In this document: piece after piece, positions 9,504-20,205 of the stretch
Numbering within the stretch: the stretch's first letter is position 1
How the letters are laid out: each line of letters starts with the position of its first letter
Assembly: GCA_015075545.1 (NCBI GenBank)
Contig: JABTUC010000001.1
Location: 868,001 to 932,000, forward strand
Length of the DNA stretch: 64,000 nt
Reading direction: 5' to 3'
From: Ideonella sp.
Lineage (GTDB): Bacteria; Pseudomonadota; Gammaproteobacteria; Burkholderiales; Burkholderiaceae_C
Position numbers and translations under genes: made by a program
The notes under the pieces: generated by a model
Told to the model about the DNA's origin: nothing
Seen by the model: the letters and a program-made list of their open reading frames with translations, nothing else
Databases searched by the model: none

Positions 9504-9512
9504 TGCTAAACT
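9504..9512 (+). promoter_or_regulatory. Candidate extended -10 promoter of tRNA-Leu(CAG)
   Basis: TGCTAAACT is an extended -10 (TGn followed by TAAACT) ending 16 bases before the first base of the tRNA, which places transcription initiation about 10 bases upstream of the mature 5' end. A TTGACT lies at 9491-9496 but is too close to serve as a normally spaced -35. Confidence 0.4.
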
Positions 9513-9528
9513 CCTGCGCTCCTGAAAT

Positions 9529-9613
<85 letters not shown>

Positions 9614-9630
9614 ATGTTGGAGGAAGAAGC

Positions 9631-9659
9631 GGGTTCGCTGACGCGAACCCTTTCTTTTT
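9631..9659 (+). terminator. Rho-independent terminator of tRNA-Leu(CAG)
   Basis: A perfect 8-bp stem GGGTTCGC/GCGAACCC with a TGAC loop is followed by TTTCTTTTT. It begins 17 bases after the CCA end of the tRNA. The convergent phosphoribosyltransferase gene ends just beyond it. Confidence 0.9.
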
Positions 9660-9681
9660 GTACGGCACAAGCCGCCTGCGA

Positions 9682-10203
9682 TCACACCGCAAACTTCTTC
9701 GCCAGGCCCTCGGGACGCAACGCGTCGTACTCCTCGAACGGCTGGTGGATCCAGGGGCTGGTGGGCAGCATCTCGACGTAGTAGTCGGGGGTGTAGCTCG
9801 ACACGCCCTTGACCCAGATCACCGCCGAGCGCAGCTCGCTGATCGACGGCAGGCCGCGCAGCCGATCGACCACCGCACGCAGCGTGATGCCGGTGTCGGC
9901 GAGGTCGTCGACCAGCAGCACGCGGCCGGCCAGCTCGCCCTTGGGCATCGTGATGTACTTGGCCATGTCGAGCCGGCCCTGGATGGTGCCGGCCTCGGAG
10001 CGGTACGAGCTGGTCGACATGATCGCCAGCGGCAGGTCGAACACGCGCGACAGCACGTCGCCCGGGCGCATGCCGCCGCGCGCCAGGCACAGGATCTGGT
10101 CGAAGGGCCACTTCGAGGCCGCGACCTTGAGCGCCAGGCGTTCGATCAGCAGATGGTATTCGTCCCACGACACGTACAGGTGCTTGCCGTCGTCGGTGAG
10201 CAT
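9682..10203 (-). CDS. Phosphoribosyltransferase (purine-type PRT fold)
   Basis: The 173-residue protein has the 5-phosphoribosyl-1-pyrophosphate loop VLLVDDLADTGITL (residues 95-108) of type I phosphoribosyltransferases and the upstream LARGGMRPGDVLSR segment. Enzymes of this group transfer ribose-5-phosphate to a base such as hypoxanthine, guanine or xanthine. It follows purA by 20 bases on the same strand and is probably co-transcribed with hisZ-purA, which suits purine salvage. The exact base cannot be read from the sequence, so I give no gene symbol. Confidence 0.85.
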   Translation of the reverse strand: MLTDDGKHLYVSWDEYHLLIERLALKVAASKWPFDQILCLARGGMRPGDVLSRVFDLPLAIMSTSSYRSEAGTIQGRLDMAKYITMPKGELAGRVLLVDDLADTGITLRAVVDRLRGLPSISELRSAVIWVKGVSSYTPDYYVEMLPTSPWIHQPFEEYDALRPEGLAKKFAV

Positions 10204-10223
10204 GGCCGAGGCGCCTCCAGGGT

Positions 10224-12751
<2,528 letters not shown>

Positions 12752-12777
12752 GAGCACCGGGAGTGATTAAAAACGGC

Positions 12778-12783
12778 ATTGTA
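12778..12783 (-). promoter_or_regulatory. Candidate -10 element of hisZ-purA
   Basis: On the minus strand the gap upstream of hisZ reads GTACAATG, a five-of-six match to the sigma-70 -10 box, 26 bases before the hisZ ATG. No good -35 is visible at 17 bases. Its position after the GC-rich hairpin at 12802-12817 suggests that hisZ-purA-PRT is a separate transcription unit from the hfl genes. Confidence 0.45.
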
Positions 12784-12801
12784 CGGGCCGGGCCGCGCGC
12801 A

Positions 12802-12817
12802 CCCGGCGCGCGCCGGG
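12802..12817 (-). terminator. Perfect GC palindrome after the DUF2065 gene
   Basis: CCCGGCGCGCGCCGGG is a 16-base perfect palindrome that starts 10 bases after the DUF2065 stop codon in the direction of transcription. There is no U-run, so it may be a weak or factor-assisted terminator, or simply an mRNA 3' end stabiliser of the hfl operon. Confidence 0.4.
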
Positions 12818-12827
12818 GCCGCTCGGG

Positions 12828-13016
12828 TCAACGCCAGAAGACCAGCAGCAAGAGCAATCCGACCAGCATGCTCGACAGGCCGAGAAAGCGGATCTGCCCA
12901 TCGCTCAGACGCAGCGCGCGCGAGAAGACCTCGCGCCAGGTATCGGGGCTGAGGAAGGGCAGCACGCCCTCGAAGACCAGCATCAGCGCCACAGCGCCGA
13001 GAAACAGATCGAGCAT
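12828..13016 (-). CDS. DUF2065 family small inner-membrane protein
   Basis: The 62-residue protein consists of two hydrophobic helices (about residues 1-20 and 42-61) separated by a short polar segment DTWREVFSRALRLSDGQIR, the usual layout of DUF2065 (YjeT-like) proteins. It starts 7 bases after hflC. This position after hflC is one I associate with betaproteobacteria and suggests a link to the HflKC-FtsH membrane quality-control complex, but its function is not established. Confidence 0.85.
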   Translation of the reverse strand: MLDLFLGAVALMLVFEGVLPFLSPDTWREVFSRALRLSDGQIRFLGLSSMLVGLLLLLVFWR

Positions 13017-13023
13017 GGCTTCG

Positions 13024-13911
13024 TCAGCGTCGCGCCGGCGCCGCCGGCGGCGCGCCGCGCATCGCCTTGAAGAACTCGCTCGACGGGTCGATCACCATCA
13101 CGTCGCTGCGGTTGCGGAAGCTCGCGCGGTAGGCCTCGAGGCTGCGGTAGAAGTGCGCGAACTGCGGGTCGCGGCCGAACGCGTCGGCATACAGCGCGGT
13201 GGCCTTCGAGTCGCCCTCGCCCTTGATCTTCTGCGCGTCGCGGTACGCCTCCGCGATGATCACCTCGCGCTGGCGGTCGGCGTCGGCGCGGATGCGCTCG
13301 CGCTCGGCGGCGCCTTGCGAGCGCAGCTCGTTGGCCACTTGCTGGCGCTCGGACTGCATGCGGCGGTACACCGCGTCGGTGATGTCGGCCACGAAGTCGA
13401 CGCGCTTGATGCGCACGTCGACGATCTCGATGCCGAACGACTTCGCCTCGTCGAGCAGGCGGTTGCGCACGTCCTGCATGATCTTGTCGCGTTCGTCGGA
13501 CAGCACGCCACGCACCGTGCGCTTGGTGATCTCCTCGTTGAACGCCGCCTGCACCACCGGGCTCAGACGGCTGTCGAGGTTGCGGAAGTCGGTGCCGTTG
13601 TTGCGGATGAACTGGCGTGGTTCGGCGATGCGCCACTTGGCCAGCCAGTCGATCACCAGGCTCTTCTTCTCGGCGGTGAAGATCGCGCGGTTCTCGGGGC
13701 TGTCGAGCGTCTGGATGCGCTTGTCGAGGAACACCACGTTCTGGAACGGCGGCGGCAGCTTGGTCTTCAGCCCGGGCTCGGCGATGACCTCCTTGATCTC
13801 GCCGAGCGCATACACCACGCCGACGTGCTTCTGGTCGACGATGAACAGCGTCGAGCTGAGGATCATCAGCACGATCAGCACGCCGGCGACGAACAATCCG
13901 ATGCGGTTCAT
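13024..13911 (-). CDS. hflC: Protease modulator HflC (SPFH/band-7 family)
   Basis: HflC is an inner-membrane protein that assembles with HflK into a large periplasmic cage around FtsH and modulates its proteolysis. The 295-residue protein has an N-terminal transmembrane anchor (about residues 4-23) followed by the SPFH/band-7 domain (VDQKHVGVVYALGEIKEV onward) and a long helical region rich in Arg, Glu and Ala. It follows hflK by 16 bases. Length and motifs match the family. Confidence 0.95.
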   Translation of the reverse strand: MNRIGLFVAGVLIVLMILSSTLFIVDQKHVGVVYALGEIKEVIAEPGLKTKLPPPFQNVVFLDKRIQTLDSPENRAIFTAEKKSLVIDWLAKWRIAEPRQFIRNNGTDFRNLDSRLSPVVQAAFNEEITKRTVRGVLSDERDKIMQDVRNRLLDEAKSFGIEIVDVRIKRVDFVADITDAVYRRMQSERQQVANELRSQGAAERERIRADADRQREVIIAEAYRDAQKIKGEGDSKATALYADAFGRDPQFAHFYRSLEAYRASFRNRSDVMVIDPSSEFFKAMRGAPPAAPARR

Positions 13912-13927
13912 GGCTTGTTCTCCTGCC

Positions 13928-15241
13928 TCAGCGGCCTTCGCGGTCGCGGCTGCGCGCGCCCTCGCGCGAGCGCGCGTCGCTGGCGGCGGCCGGCACGGTG
14001 GTCGCGCCTTCGCTGGTCGCCGGCGCGGGCGTCGATGCCGGCGGCGGGCTGGCGCCTTGCTGCAGCAGCTTGTCCAGCGGCAGGTACAACAGGTTCGACG
14101 CGCTGCGCGTCTCGACCATCACCTTGCTCACGTTGGAGTAGATCTGCTGCATCGTTTCGAGGTACAGGCGGTCGCGCGTCACTGCCGGCGCGCGCTCGTA
14201 GGCCGCCAGCACCGACTTGAAGCGCTGCGCGTCGCCGTCGGCCTCGGCGATCACGCGCTGCTGGTAGCCCAGCGCCTCCTCGTGCAGCCGCGCCGCGGTG
14301 CCGCGAGCCTTGGGAATGATGTCGCTGGCGTAGGCCTGGCCCTCGTTCTTCAGCCGGTCGCGGTCGGCGCCGGCCTTGACCGCGTCGTTGAACGCCGCCT
14401 GCACCTGCTCGGGCACCTGCACGCTCTGCACGTTGACGTTGACCATCAGGATGCCGGTCTTCAGCCGGTCGAGCTGCGTCTGGATCAGCTTGACGAGACT
14501 GCTCGACAGCGCCTCGCGCTGCTCGTACAGCACCGAGTCGATCTTGCTGCGCCCGACCACCTCGCGCACCGCCGACTCGGCCGCCTGCTCGACCGCGGCG
14601 TCGGGGTCGCGGTTCTCGAACAGGTAGTCACGAGCGTCCTTCAGCCGGTACTGCACGGTGAAGCGGATGTCGACGATGTTCTCGTCCTGGGTCAGCATCG
14701 ACGAATCGCGCAGGCCGGTGGCCTGCACCACGGTGTTGCGGCCGATCTCCTTGGAGCGCAGCTGCGTCACCGACACCGTCTCGTTGGTCTGGATCGGATA
14801 CGGGAACCGCCACTGGAACCCGGCGTCGGTGGTGTAGCTGTACTTGCCGAAGGTGCTGACCACCGATTGCTGGCCTTCCTGCACGATGAAGAAGCCGCTG
14901 CCCAGCCACACCAGCACCACCACCAGCGCGATCAGGCCGATGCCGATGCCCGCGCTCTTCATGTCGGGCGGCTGGAACGACGGTCCGCTGCTGCCGCCGC
15001 CTTCGGGCTGATTGCCGCGCCGCGCGCCGCCCTTGCCGCCGAACAGACCGCTCAGCCGGCGGTTGAAGTCGCGCCAGAGCTCGTCGAGGTCAGGGGGGCC
15101 GTCGTTGCGGCCCGCCAGCGTCACGGTGGGCGAGCCGGCGCGCAGCCGTGCGCGCAGCCAAGACAGCCCCGAGCGCCAGGCGAGCGCGAGCCGGCGCGGC
15201 AGCGCGCGGGGTTCGTGATCGGCAAGCGGAGTCGGGCTCAT
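13928..15241 (-). CDS. hflK: Protease modulator HflK (SPFH/band-7 family)
   Basis: Partner of HflC in the FtsH-regulating complex. I place the start at the ATG at 15241, which overlaps the hflX stop codon as ATGA and gives 437 residues; the frame extends 8 codons further without need. The cytoplasmic N-terminus contains DLDELWRDFNRRLSGLFGG (about 51-69), a Gly-rich linker, one transmembrane helix (about 98-118) and the SPFH domain starting FIVQEGQQSVVSTFG. The C-terminal tail is Pro/Ala/Ser-rich and ends in alternating Arg, Asp and Glu. Confidence 0.95.
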   Translation of the reverse strand: MSPTPLADHEPRALPRRLALAWRSGLSWLRARLRAGSPTVTLAGRNDGPPDLDELWRDFNRRLSGLFGGKGGARRGNQPEGGGSSGPSFQPPDMKSAGIGIGLIALVVVLVWLGSGFFIVQEGQQSVVSTFGKYSYTTDAGFQWRFPYPIQTNETVSVTQLRSKEIGRNTVVQATGLRDSSMLTQDENIVDIRFTVQYRLKDARDYLFENRDPDAAVEQAAESAVREVVGRSKIDSVLYEQREALSSSLVKLIQTQLDRLKTGILMVNVNVQSVQVPEQVQAAFNDAVKAGADRDRLKNEGQAYASDIIPKARGTAARLHEEALGYQQRVIAEADGDAQRFKSVLAAYERAPAVTRDRLYLETMQQIYSNVSKVMVETRSASNLLYLPLDKLLQQGASPPPASTPAPATSEGATTVPAAASDARSREGARSRDREGR

Positions 15242-16473
15242 GCGGTATGGGGAGTTTGCAGGCAAGGGGGGGATTGTCCGGCAAATGCGGCGCTCGCCGC
15301 GGCGGCCTCGGGCGGCGACGGTGCAGGCCGCAGAGCTTGCCCGAGCGCCACGCCGGCAATCAGCGCGCGCAGGCCGTCGAGACCGGTGCCGTCGATCGCG
15401 CTGACGAACACGCGCGGCGCCAGCACGCCGTTGCTGCGTTCGATCCAGTCGTGCAGCGCGCGCGGCTGCGGCCGCAGCGCGTCGAGCTTGTTGTAGACCA
15501 GGATCTGCGGCAGATCCTGCGCGCCGATCTCGGCCAGCACGCGCTCGACCTCCTCGCGCTGTGCATCGACCTGCGGGCTCGCCGCGTCGATCACGTGCAG
15601 CAGCAGATCGGCCTGCGTGGCCTCCTGCAGCGTGGCGCGGAACGCCTCGACCAGTTTGTGCGGCAGATCGCGAATGAAGCCCACGGTGTCGGACAGCGCC
15701 ACCGACTGCGCCACGCCCTGGAGGTACAGCGCGCGCGTGGTGGTGTCGAGCGTCGCGAACAACTGGTCGGCCGCATGGACGCGGGTCTTGGCCAGCGCGT
15801 TGAACAGCGTCGACTTGCCGGCGTTGGTGTAGCCCACCAGCGACACGCGCAGCGCGCCGCTCTTGGCGCGTGCCTTGCGCTGGGTGTCGTGATGGCGCTG
15901 CACCTTGGCCAGGCGCGCCTTCACCGACTTGATGCGCTCGCCGATGATGCGACGGTCGAGCTCGATCTGCGCCTCGCCCGGGCCGCCGCGCAGGCCCGCG
16001 CCGCCGCGCTGGCGCTCGAGGTGGCTCCAGCGCCGCACCAGCCGTGTCGCCACGTACTGCAGCCGGGCCAGTTCGACCTGCAGCTTGCCTTCGTGGCTCT
16101 TGGCGCGGCGGGCGAAGATCTCCAGGATCAGTGCCGTGCGGTCGGCCACCTGCACGCCGAGGTGGTGCTCGAGGTTGCGCTGCTGCGCGGGGCTCAACGC
16201 CTGATCGAACAGCACGCCGGCGGCACGATGCTCCTGGACGAGGGCCTTGATCTCGTCGGCCTTGCCACTGCCGACGAACAGCGCCGCGTCGGGCGCCTTG
16301 CGGCGCGCGACGATGCGCGCCACCGGCTGGTCGCCCGCCGACTGCGCCAGTTGCGCCAGCTCGTCGAGCGTGGGATCGAACGAAGGGTCGCCGAAATCGA
16401 CGCCCACCAGCACGGTGCGCAACGCGCCCGCCTCATCGGCGGACAACGGGTCGGAGGCGCGATCCAAGGGCAA
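15238..16473 (-). CDS. hflX: GTPase HflX (ribosome-associated)
   Basis: HflX binds the 50S subunit and splits stalled or heat-damaged ribosomes. The N-terminal HflX domain holds LFVGSGKADEI and VLFDQALSPAQQRNLE; a coiled region with GGPGEAQIELDRR follows; the G domain contains GYTNAGKSTLFN (G1), DTVGFI (G3) and NKLD (G4). The frame closes upstream at a TGA, so only non-ATG starts exist: TTG at 16473 or a nearby in-frame TTG. No clear Shine-Dalgarno sequence precedes either, so the start is uncertain by several codons. It lies 47 bases after hfq. Confidence 0.93.
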   Translation of the reverse strand: MPLDRASDPLSADEAGALRTVLVGVDFGDPSFDPTLDELAQLAQSAGDQPVARIVARRKAPDAALFVGSGKADEIKALVQEHRAAGVLFDQALSPAQQRNLEHHLGVQVADRTALILEIFARRAKSHEGKLQVELARLQYVATRLVRRWSHLERQRGGAGLRGGPGEAQIELDRRIIGERIKSVKARLAKVQRHHDTQRKARAKSGALRVSLVGYTNAGKSTLFNALAKTRVHAADQLFATLDTTTRALYLQGVAQSVALSDTVGFIRDLPHKLVEAFRATLQEATQADLLLHVIDAASPQVDAQREEVERVLAEIGAQDLPQILVYNKLDALRPQPRALHDWIERSNGVLAPRVFVSAIDGTGLDGLRALIAGVALGQALRPAPSPPEAAAASAAFAGQSPPCLQTPHTA

Positions 16474-16520
16474 ACGGTTGCCGCAGCCGCTTCAGGCGTC
16501 GCAGTCGGGCCGCCCGGCGC

Positions 16521-16763
16521 TCAGGCCGCGTCGGGGGTCTCGTTGGCGTGGAAGCTCACCGGACGGCCGGGCACCACGGTGGAGATCGCGTGCTTGTAGA
16601 CCATCTGAGTCACGGTATTGCGCAACAGCACGACGTACTGATCGAACGACTCGATGTGACCCTGCAGCTTGATGCCGTTGACCAGGTAGATCGACACTGG
16701 CACGTGCTCCTTGCGCAGCAGGTTCAGGAACGGGTCTTGTAGCAGTTGCCCTTTGTTGCTCAC
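16521..16763 (-). CDS. hfq: RNA chaperone Hfq
   Basis: Hfq is a hexameric Sm-like protein that pairs small RNAs with target mRNAs. The 80-residue product starts at a GTG (16763) with GGAG eight bases upstream and reads [19 protein letters not shown]. Sm1 is [21 protein letters not shown] and Sm2 contains the YKHAIST motif. The short tail HANETPDAA means it lacks the long disordered C-terminus of the E. coli protein. The frame is open upstream to 16814, but that extension is not family-like. It lies between der and hflX, a common proteobacterial arrangement. Confidence 0.97.
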   Translation of the reverse strand: MSNKGQLLQDPFLNLLRKEHVPVSIYLVNGIKLQGHIESFDQYVVLLRNTVTQMVYKHAISTVVPGRPVSFHANETPDAA

Positions 16764-16799
16764 GATATGCTCCGTGTTGAGAGTTCCAGCAGACCCCAC

Positions 16800-16805
16800 G
16801 TTATC
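16800..16805 (-). promoter_or_regulatory. Weak candidate -10 upstream of hfq
   Basis: The minus strand reads TGTGATAACG about 37 bases before the hfq GTG: a TG-extended GATAAC, four of six matches to TATAAT. The 144-base gap after der is large enough for an hfq-hflXKC promoter, but the assignment is tentative. Confidence 0.27.
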
Positions 16806-16907
16806 ACACGGCACGCGCCGATCTCGCCGGCGGGGCCAACTTGCGGGCCGGGCGCATCCGTCATCGACCGTTGGCGGAGCCGGGAGTTCAATCCGCGGCG
16901 GACGGCT

Positions 16908-18248
16908 TCAGCCCGAGCGCTCGCCATCGAACGGGTTGCGGGAACTGCGCAGTTCGATGCGCAGCGGCGTGCCCACCAGCTCGAAGTGGGCGCGAATGCG
17001 CGCCTCCAGATAGCGCTTGTAGGCGTCGGTCACATGCTCGAGCGCGTTGCCGTGGATCACCACGATCGGCGGATTCATGCCGCCTTGGTGCGCATAGCGC
17101 AGCTTGGGTCGCACCGTGCCCGCGCGTTTGGGCGCCTGGTGCGCGACCGCCTCGCGCAGCAGCCGCGTCAAGACCGGCGTCGGCAGCTTGGCACGCGCCG
17201 ATGCGTACGCCTGCGCGATCGCCTTCCACAACGGCGCCAGGCCCTGCCGCTTGGTGGCCGAGATGTGCAGCACGCTGGCATAGCGCAGGAAGGCCAGCCG
17301 CTGAGCCAGCGCGCGCTCGACCATCTGGCGCTGGTAGCGATCGACCGCGTCCCACTTGTTGACCGCCACCACCACGGCGCGGCCGCTCTCGAGGATGTAG
17401 CCCGCGATGTGGGCATCCTGGTCGCTGACGCCCTGCGTCGCATCGAGCAGCAGCACCACCACGTTGGCGTCGGCGATCGCCTGCAGCGTCTTGACGACCG
17501 AGAACTTCTCGACCGCCTCGAACACCCTGCCCTTGCGCCGCAGGCCCGCGGTGTCGATGAGCTCGTAGCGCTGGCCGCGGTGCTCGAATGGCACGTGGAT
17601 CGCGTCGCGCGTGGTGCCCGGCTGGTCGAACGCGACCAGCCGCTCCTCTCCGAGCCAGGTGTTGATCAGCGTGCTCTTGCCGACGTTGGGCCGGCCGGCC
17701 ACCGCGAGCCGGATCGGCTTGTCGACGTCAACGCCGGCGGCCTCGTGCGGTTCGAACACGCAGCCTTCGAGCGCCGCGTCGAGCAGGCTGCGCACGCCCT
17801 GGCCGTGCGCAGCCGACACCGCGTGCGGCGTGCCGAGGCCCAGCTCGTGAAACTCGGCCAGCGCCGGCGACTCGCTCATGCCCTCGGCCTTGTTGGCCAC
17901 CAGCACCACCGGCTTGCCGCTGGTGCGCAGCACGCGCGCGATCTCGTGATCCTGTGCCGACAGCCCCGCGCGCACATCGACCACGAACAGCACCGCGTCG
18001 GCCTCGGCCACCGCGGCGCGCGTCTGCCTGGCCATCTCGTGCACGATGCCGGTCTCGCTGCTGGGCTCGAAGCCACCGGTGTCGACGACGATGAACTCGC
18101 GGCCTTCGGATACCGCGTCGCCGTAGTGACGGTCGCGCGTCAGGCCCGCGAAGTCCGCGACGATCGCGTCGCGCGAGCGCGTCAGCCGGTTGAACAGCGT
18201 CGATTTGCCAACATTGGGGCGGCCGACGATCGCCAGCACCGGTTTCAA
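16908..18248 (-). CDS. der: Ribosome biogenesis GTPase Der (EngA)
   Basis: Der has two tandem G domains needed for 50S assembly. The first begins [16 protein letters not shown] and the second [19 protein letters not shown]; each has DTGG or DTAG switch II and NKxD motifs ([16 protein letters not shown]). A C-terminal KH-like domain with PPIVVIHGN follows. I take the TTG at 18248 as start (446 residues, sequence (M)[11 protein letters not shown]) because GGGAGG lies about seven bases upstream; the longer TTG start at 18263 would cover that site. A small hairpin GCCGAT/ATCGGC lies at 18330-18348 in the gap upstream, next to a TACAAC that could be part of a promoter. Confidence 0.95.
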   Translation of the reverse strand: MKPVLAIVGRPNVGKSTLFNRLTRSRDAIVADFAGLTRDRHYGDAVSEGREFIVVDTGGFEPSSETGIVHEMARQTRAAVAEADAVLFVVDVRAGLSAQDHEIARVLRTSGKPVVLVANKAEGMSESPALAEFHELGLGTPHAVSAAHGQGVRSLLDAALEGCVFEPHEAAGVDVDKPIRLAVAGRPNVGKSTLINTWLGEERLVAFDQPGTTRDAIHVPFEHRGQRYELIDTAGLRRKGRVFEAVEKFSVVKTLQAIADANVVVLLLDATQGVSDQDAHIAGYILESGRAVVVAVNKWDAVDRYQRQMVERALAQRLAFLRYASVLHISATKRQGLAPLWKAIAQAYASARAKLPTPVLTRLLREAVAHQAPKRAGTVRPKLRYAHQGGMNPPIVVIHGNALEHVTDAYKRYLEARIRAHFELVGTPLRIELRSSRNPFDGERSG

Positions 18249-18379
18249 GCAACTGCCTCCCAATCTCGCAAATCAAGCGGACACCGCGGATCCGGCCTGG
18301 CCGGCCTGCTGAAGTGCCTTGCTGGCCGTGCCGATCCGTTGTATCGGCCCCCGCCAGCCCGCTGCGCGGTGGTACGGAT

Positions 18380-19489
18380 TCACCCGATGCGCATCGCGAA
18401 CAGGCCGCCGTTGCGGGTGACCACGAGCACGATTTCGCCCAGCCGCACCGGCGGCGCCACCACAGCCGAGCCGTCGGTGCTCCAGCGCGCCAGCAGCCGG
18501 CCGTCATCGCGCGCCAGCGCGTGAAGATTGCCCTCGGCGTCACCCACCAGCACCGCCGCTGCAGTGACCAGCGGCCCGCTGAGGCCACGGTAGAGCAGTC
18601 TCTCCTGCGTCCAGGCGATGTCGCCGTTGACGGTTTTCCAGGCCGTGATGCGGTCGCTGGCATCGGCGCCGACCACCAGCTCGGCGTCGCCGCCGACCGG
18701 CTCGATGCCCCCGGCGTTGCGGCTCCAGCGCAGACCGGGGTTGTCGAGGCGCGCGCAGGCCACCGCCGACTGGAATGCGCGCGCGCACAGCAGATCGCCC
18801 AGCCGCAGCGGCGGGCCGATGAGGTCGGCCAGGCGCTCGATCTCGTTGGTGCCGCGTGGATTGGCGAGCGCGATATCCCACAGCACGCGACCGCGCAACG
18901 AGTCGACGCCGAGCAGGCGCGCGCCCTGGCCGACCAGCAGCGTGTTCTGGTAGGGCGCAAGCACTCCTGGCTCGGCCAGCGTCAAGGCGTCGGTCGGCCG
19001 CTGCAGACGCCACAAAGGCCGGCCGTCGAGGGCATCGAAGGCGTCGACCACGCGGTCGACCCCCATCACGAACACGCGCTCGCCGGCCACCAGCGGGGCG
19101 GTGGCGACGCGCGAATTCAATGCCTTGCGCCAGCGCGCTGTGGCCTGTTCGAACACCACCAGTTCGTTGTCGCGCGTGACCACCGCCGAGAAGCGGCCGT
19201 CGCTGCCGACACCGGCCGTCAGCGTGGTGCCGGCGTCGGCGCGCCAGCGTTCGGCGCCGCTGGCGGCATCGAGCGCGAGCACCGTGCCGTCGCCGCTGGC
19301 CACCACGAACAGGCCGTCGCGCGCCTGCACGGCCAGCGGAAACGGCACCCGGCCGATCTGCGCGCGCCAGACGACCCGGCCCGGCAACCTGGATTCGAGC
19401 GGCTCCAGCGGCGTCGGCTTGGGTTTCTCGCTGGCGCAGGCGGCCAGCAACAGCGACGCGAGCAGCAGCGGCCGCGCGCGCAGCCTCAC
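18380..19489 (-). CDS. bamB: Outer-membrane protein assembly lipoprotein BamB
   Basis: BamB is the beta-propeller lipoprotein of the BAM complex that inserts outer-membrane barrels. The 369-residue protein starts at a GTG (19489) that overlaps the stop of the preceding gene as GTGA. A short lipoprotein signal ends in LLAAC with the lipidated Cys at 18. The rest consists of repeated PQQ-like propeller blades: short strands ending in Gly-x-hydrophobic-hydrophobic-Ala-Leu-Asp, for example VLALDAASGAERWRAD and VDAFDALDGRPLWRL. It follows the YfgM-like gene and precedes der, the same order as in many proteobacteria. Confidence 0.93.
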   Translation of the reverse strand: MRLRARPLLLASLLLAACASEKPKPTPLEPLESRLPGRVVWRAQIGRVPFPLAVQARDGLFVVASGDGTVLALDAASGAERWRADAGTTLTAGVGSDGRFSAVVTRDNELVVFEQATARWRKALNSRVATAPLVAGERVFVMGVDRVVDAFDALDGRPLWRLQRPTDALTLAEPGVLAPYQNTLLVGQGARLLGVDSLRGRVLWDIALANPRGTNEIERLADLIGPPLRLGDLLCARAFQSAVACARLDNPGLRWSRNAGGIEPVGGDAELVVGADASDRITAWKTVNGDIAWTQERLLYRGLSGPLVTAAAVLVGDAEGNLHALARDDGRLLARWSTDGSAVVAPPVRLGEIVLVVTRNGGLFAMRIG

Positions 19490-20160
19490 CGCGACGCTCC
19501 CGAGGCCGCGGCCGCGACCTCTGGCGAAGCGCCCAACGCGGTGAGCTTGGCATCGATCAGCCGGCGGTACTCGACCTTGTCGTCCATCAGCTTGTAGGCC
19601 TGCCGATAGGCGGCGCGTGCGTCGTCCTTGCGACCTTGCGCCAGCAGCACATCGCCGCGGCGATCGGCGGCCAGCGCCGCGTAAGGGCCCGCGGGCACGG
19701 CGTCGAGTTGTTTGAGCGCGTCGTCGTACTGCTTGGCCTGCAGCAGCAGCGCGGCCAAGCGAAGACGGGCCAGGTTCTTGTAGTCGTCGTCGACCGCGTG
19801 GTCGAGCACCCAGCCGAGCGATGCACGCGCATCGTCGACCTTGCCCTTCTCGTCCTGCAGCTTGGCCACCATCATCGCCGCCTGCTCGGCGTATGCCGTG
19901 CGCGGATAGCGCTCCTTCAGATCGGCCCAGACGCGCGCGGTCTTGTCGAGGTCGCCTGCCCGGGCCGCGCGCTCGAACTCGTCGAACATCGCCCCGGCGT
20001 TGCCCGCCTGCTCGCGCTGCCACCACTGCCAGCCGGTAATGCCGGCGTACACCAGCAGCGCCGCGACCAGGGTCCAGGTGATGAGGTTGCCGTACTGCTG
20101 CCAGAACGCCTTCAGCGCGTCGACTTGCTCCTGCTCTTGCAGGTCGAGATGGGTGGCCAT
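19486..20160 (-). CDS. yfgM: YfgM-like tetratricopeptide protein (SecYEG-associated)
   Basis: A 224-residue protein with a cytoplasmic N-terminus, one transmembrane helix (about residues 26-46, ITWTLVAALLVYAGITGW) and a periplasmic helical-repeat domain of TPR type. YfgM is an ancillary subunit of the SecYEG translocon that works with PpiD and periplasmic chaperones. The assignment rests on topology, length, the DLQEQEQVDALKAFWQQYG N-terminus and the position between hisS and bamB. It overlaps bamB by four bases, which suggests coupled translation. Confidence 0.88.
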   Translation of the reverse strand: MATHLDLQEQEQVDALKAFWQQYGNLITWTLVAALLVYAGITGWQWWQREQAGNAGAMFDEFERAARAGDLDKTARVWADLKERYPRTAYAEQAAMMVAKLQDEKGKVDDARASLGWVLDHAVDDDYKNLARLRLAALLLQAKQYDDALKQLDAVPAGPYAALAADRRGDVLLAQGRKDDARAAYRQAYKLMDDKVEYRRLIDAKLTALGASPEVAAAASGASR

Positions 20161-20205
20161 GAGGGTGTCGTCGTCTCGGATGCCGGGCCGCCGGCGCGGC
20201 GGCGA

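Noticed and set aside
13199-15496. 765-codon plus-strand frame opposite hflC and hflK
   Set aside because: It is antisense to two clearly conserved genes and shows no recognisable domain.
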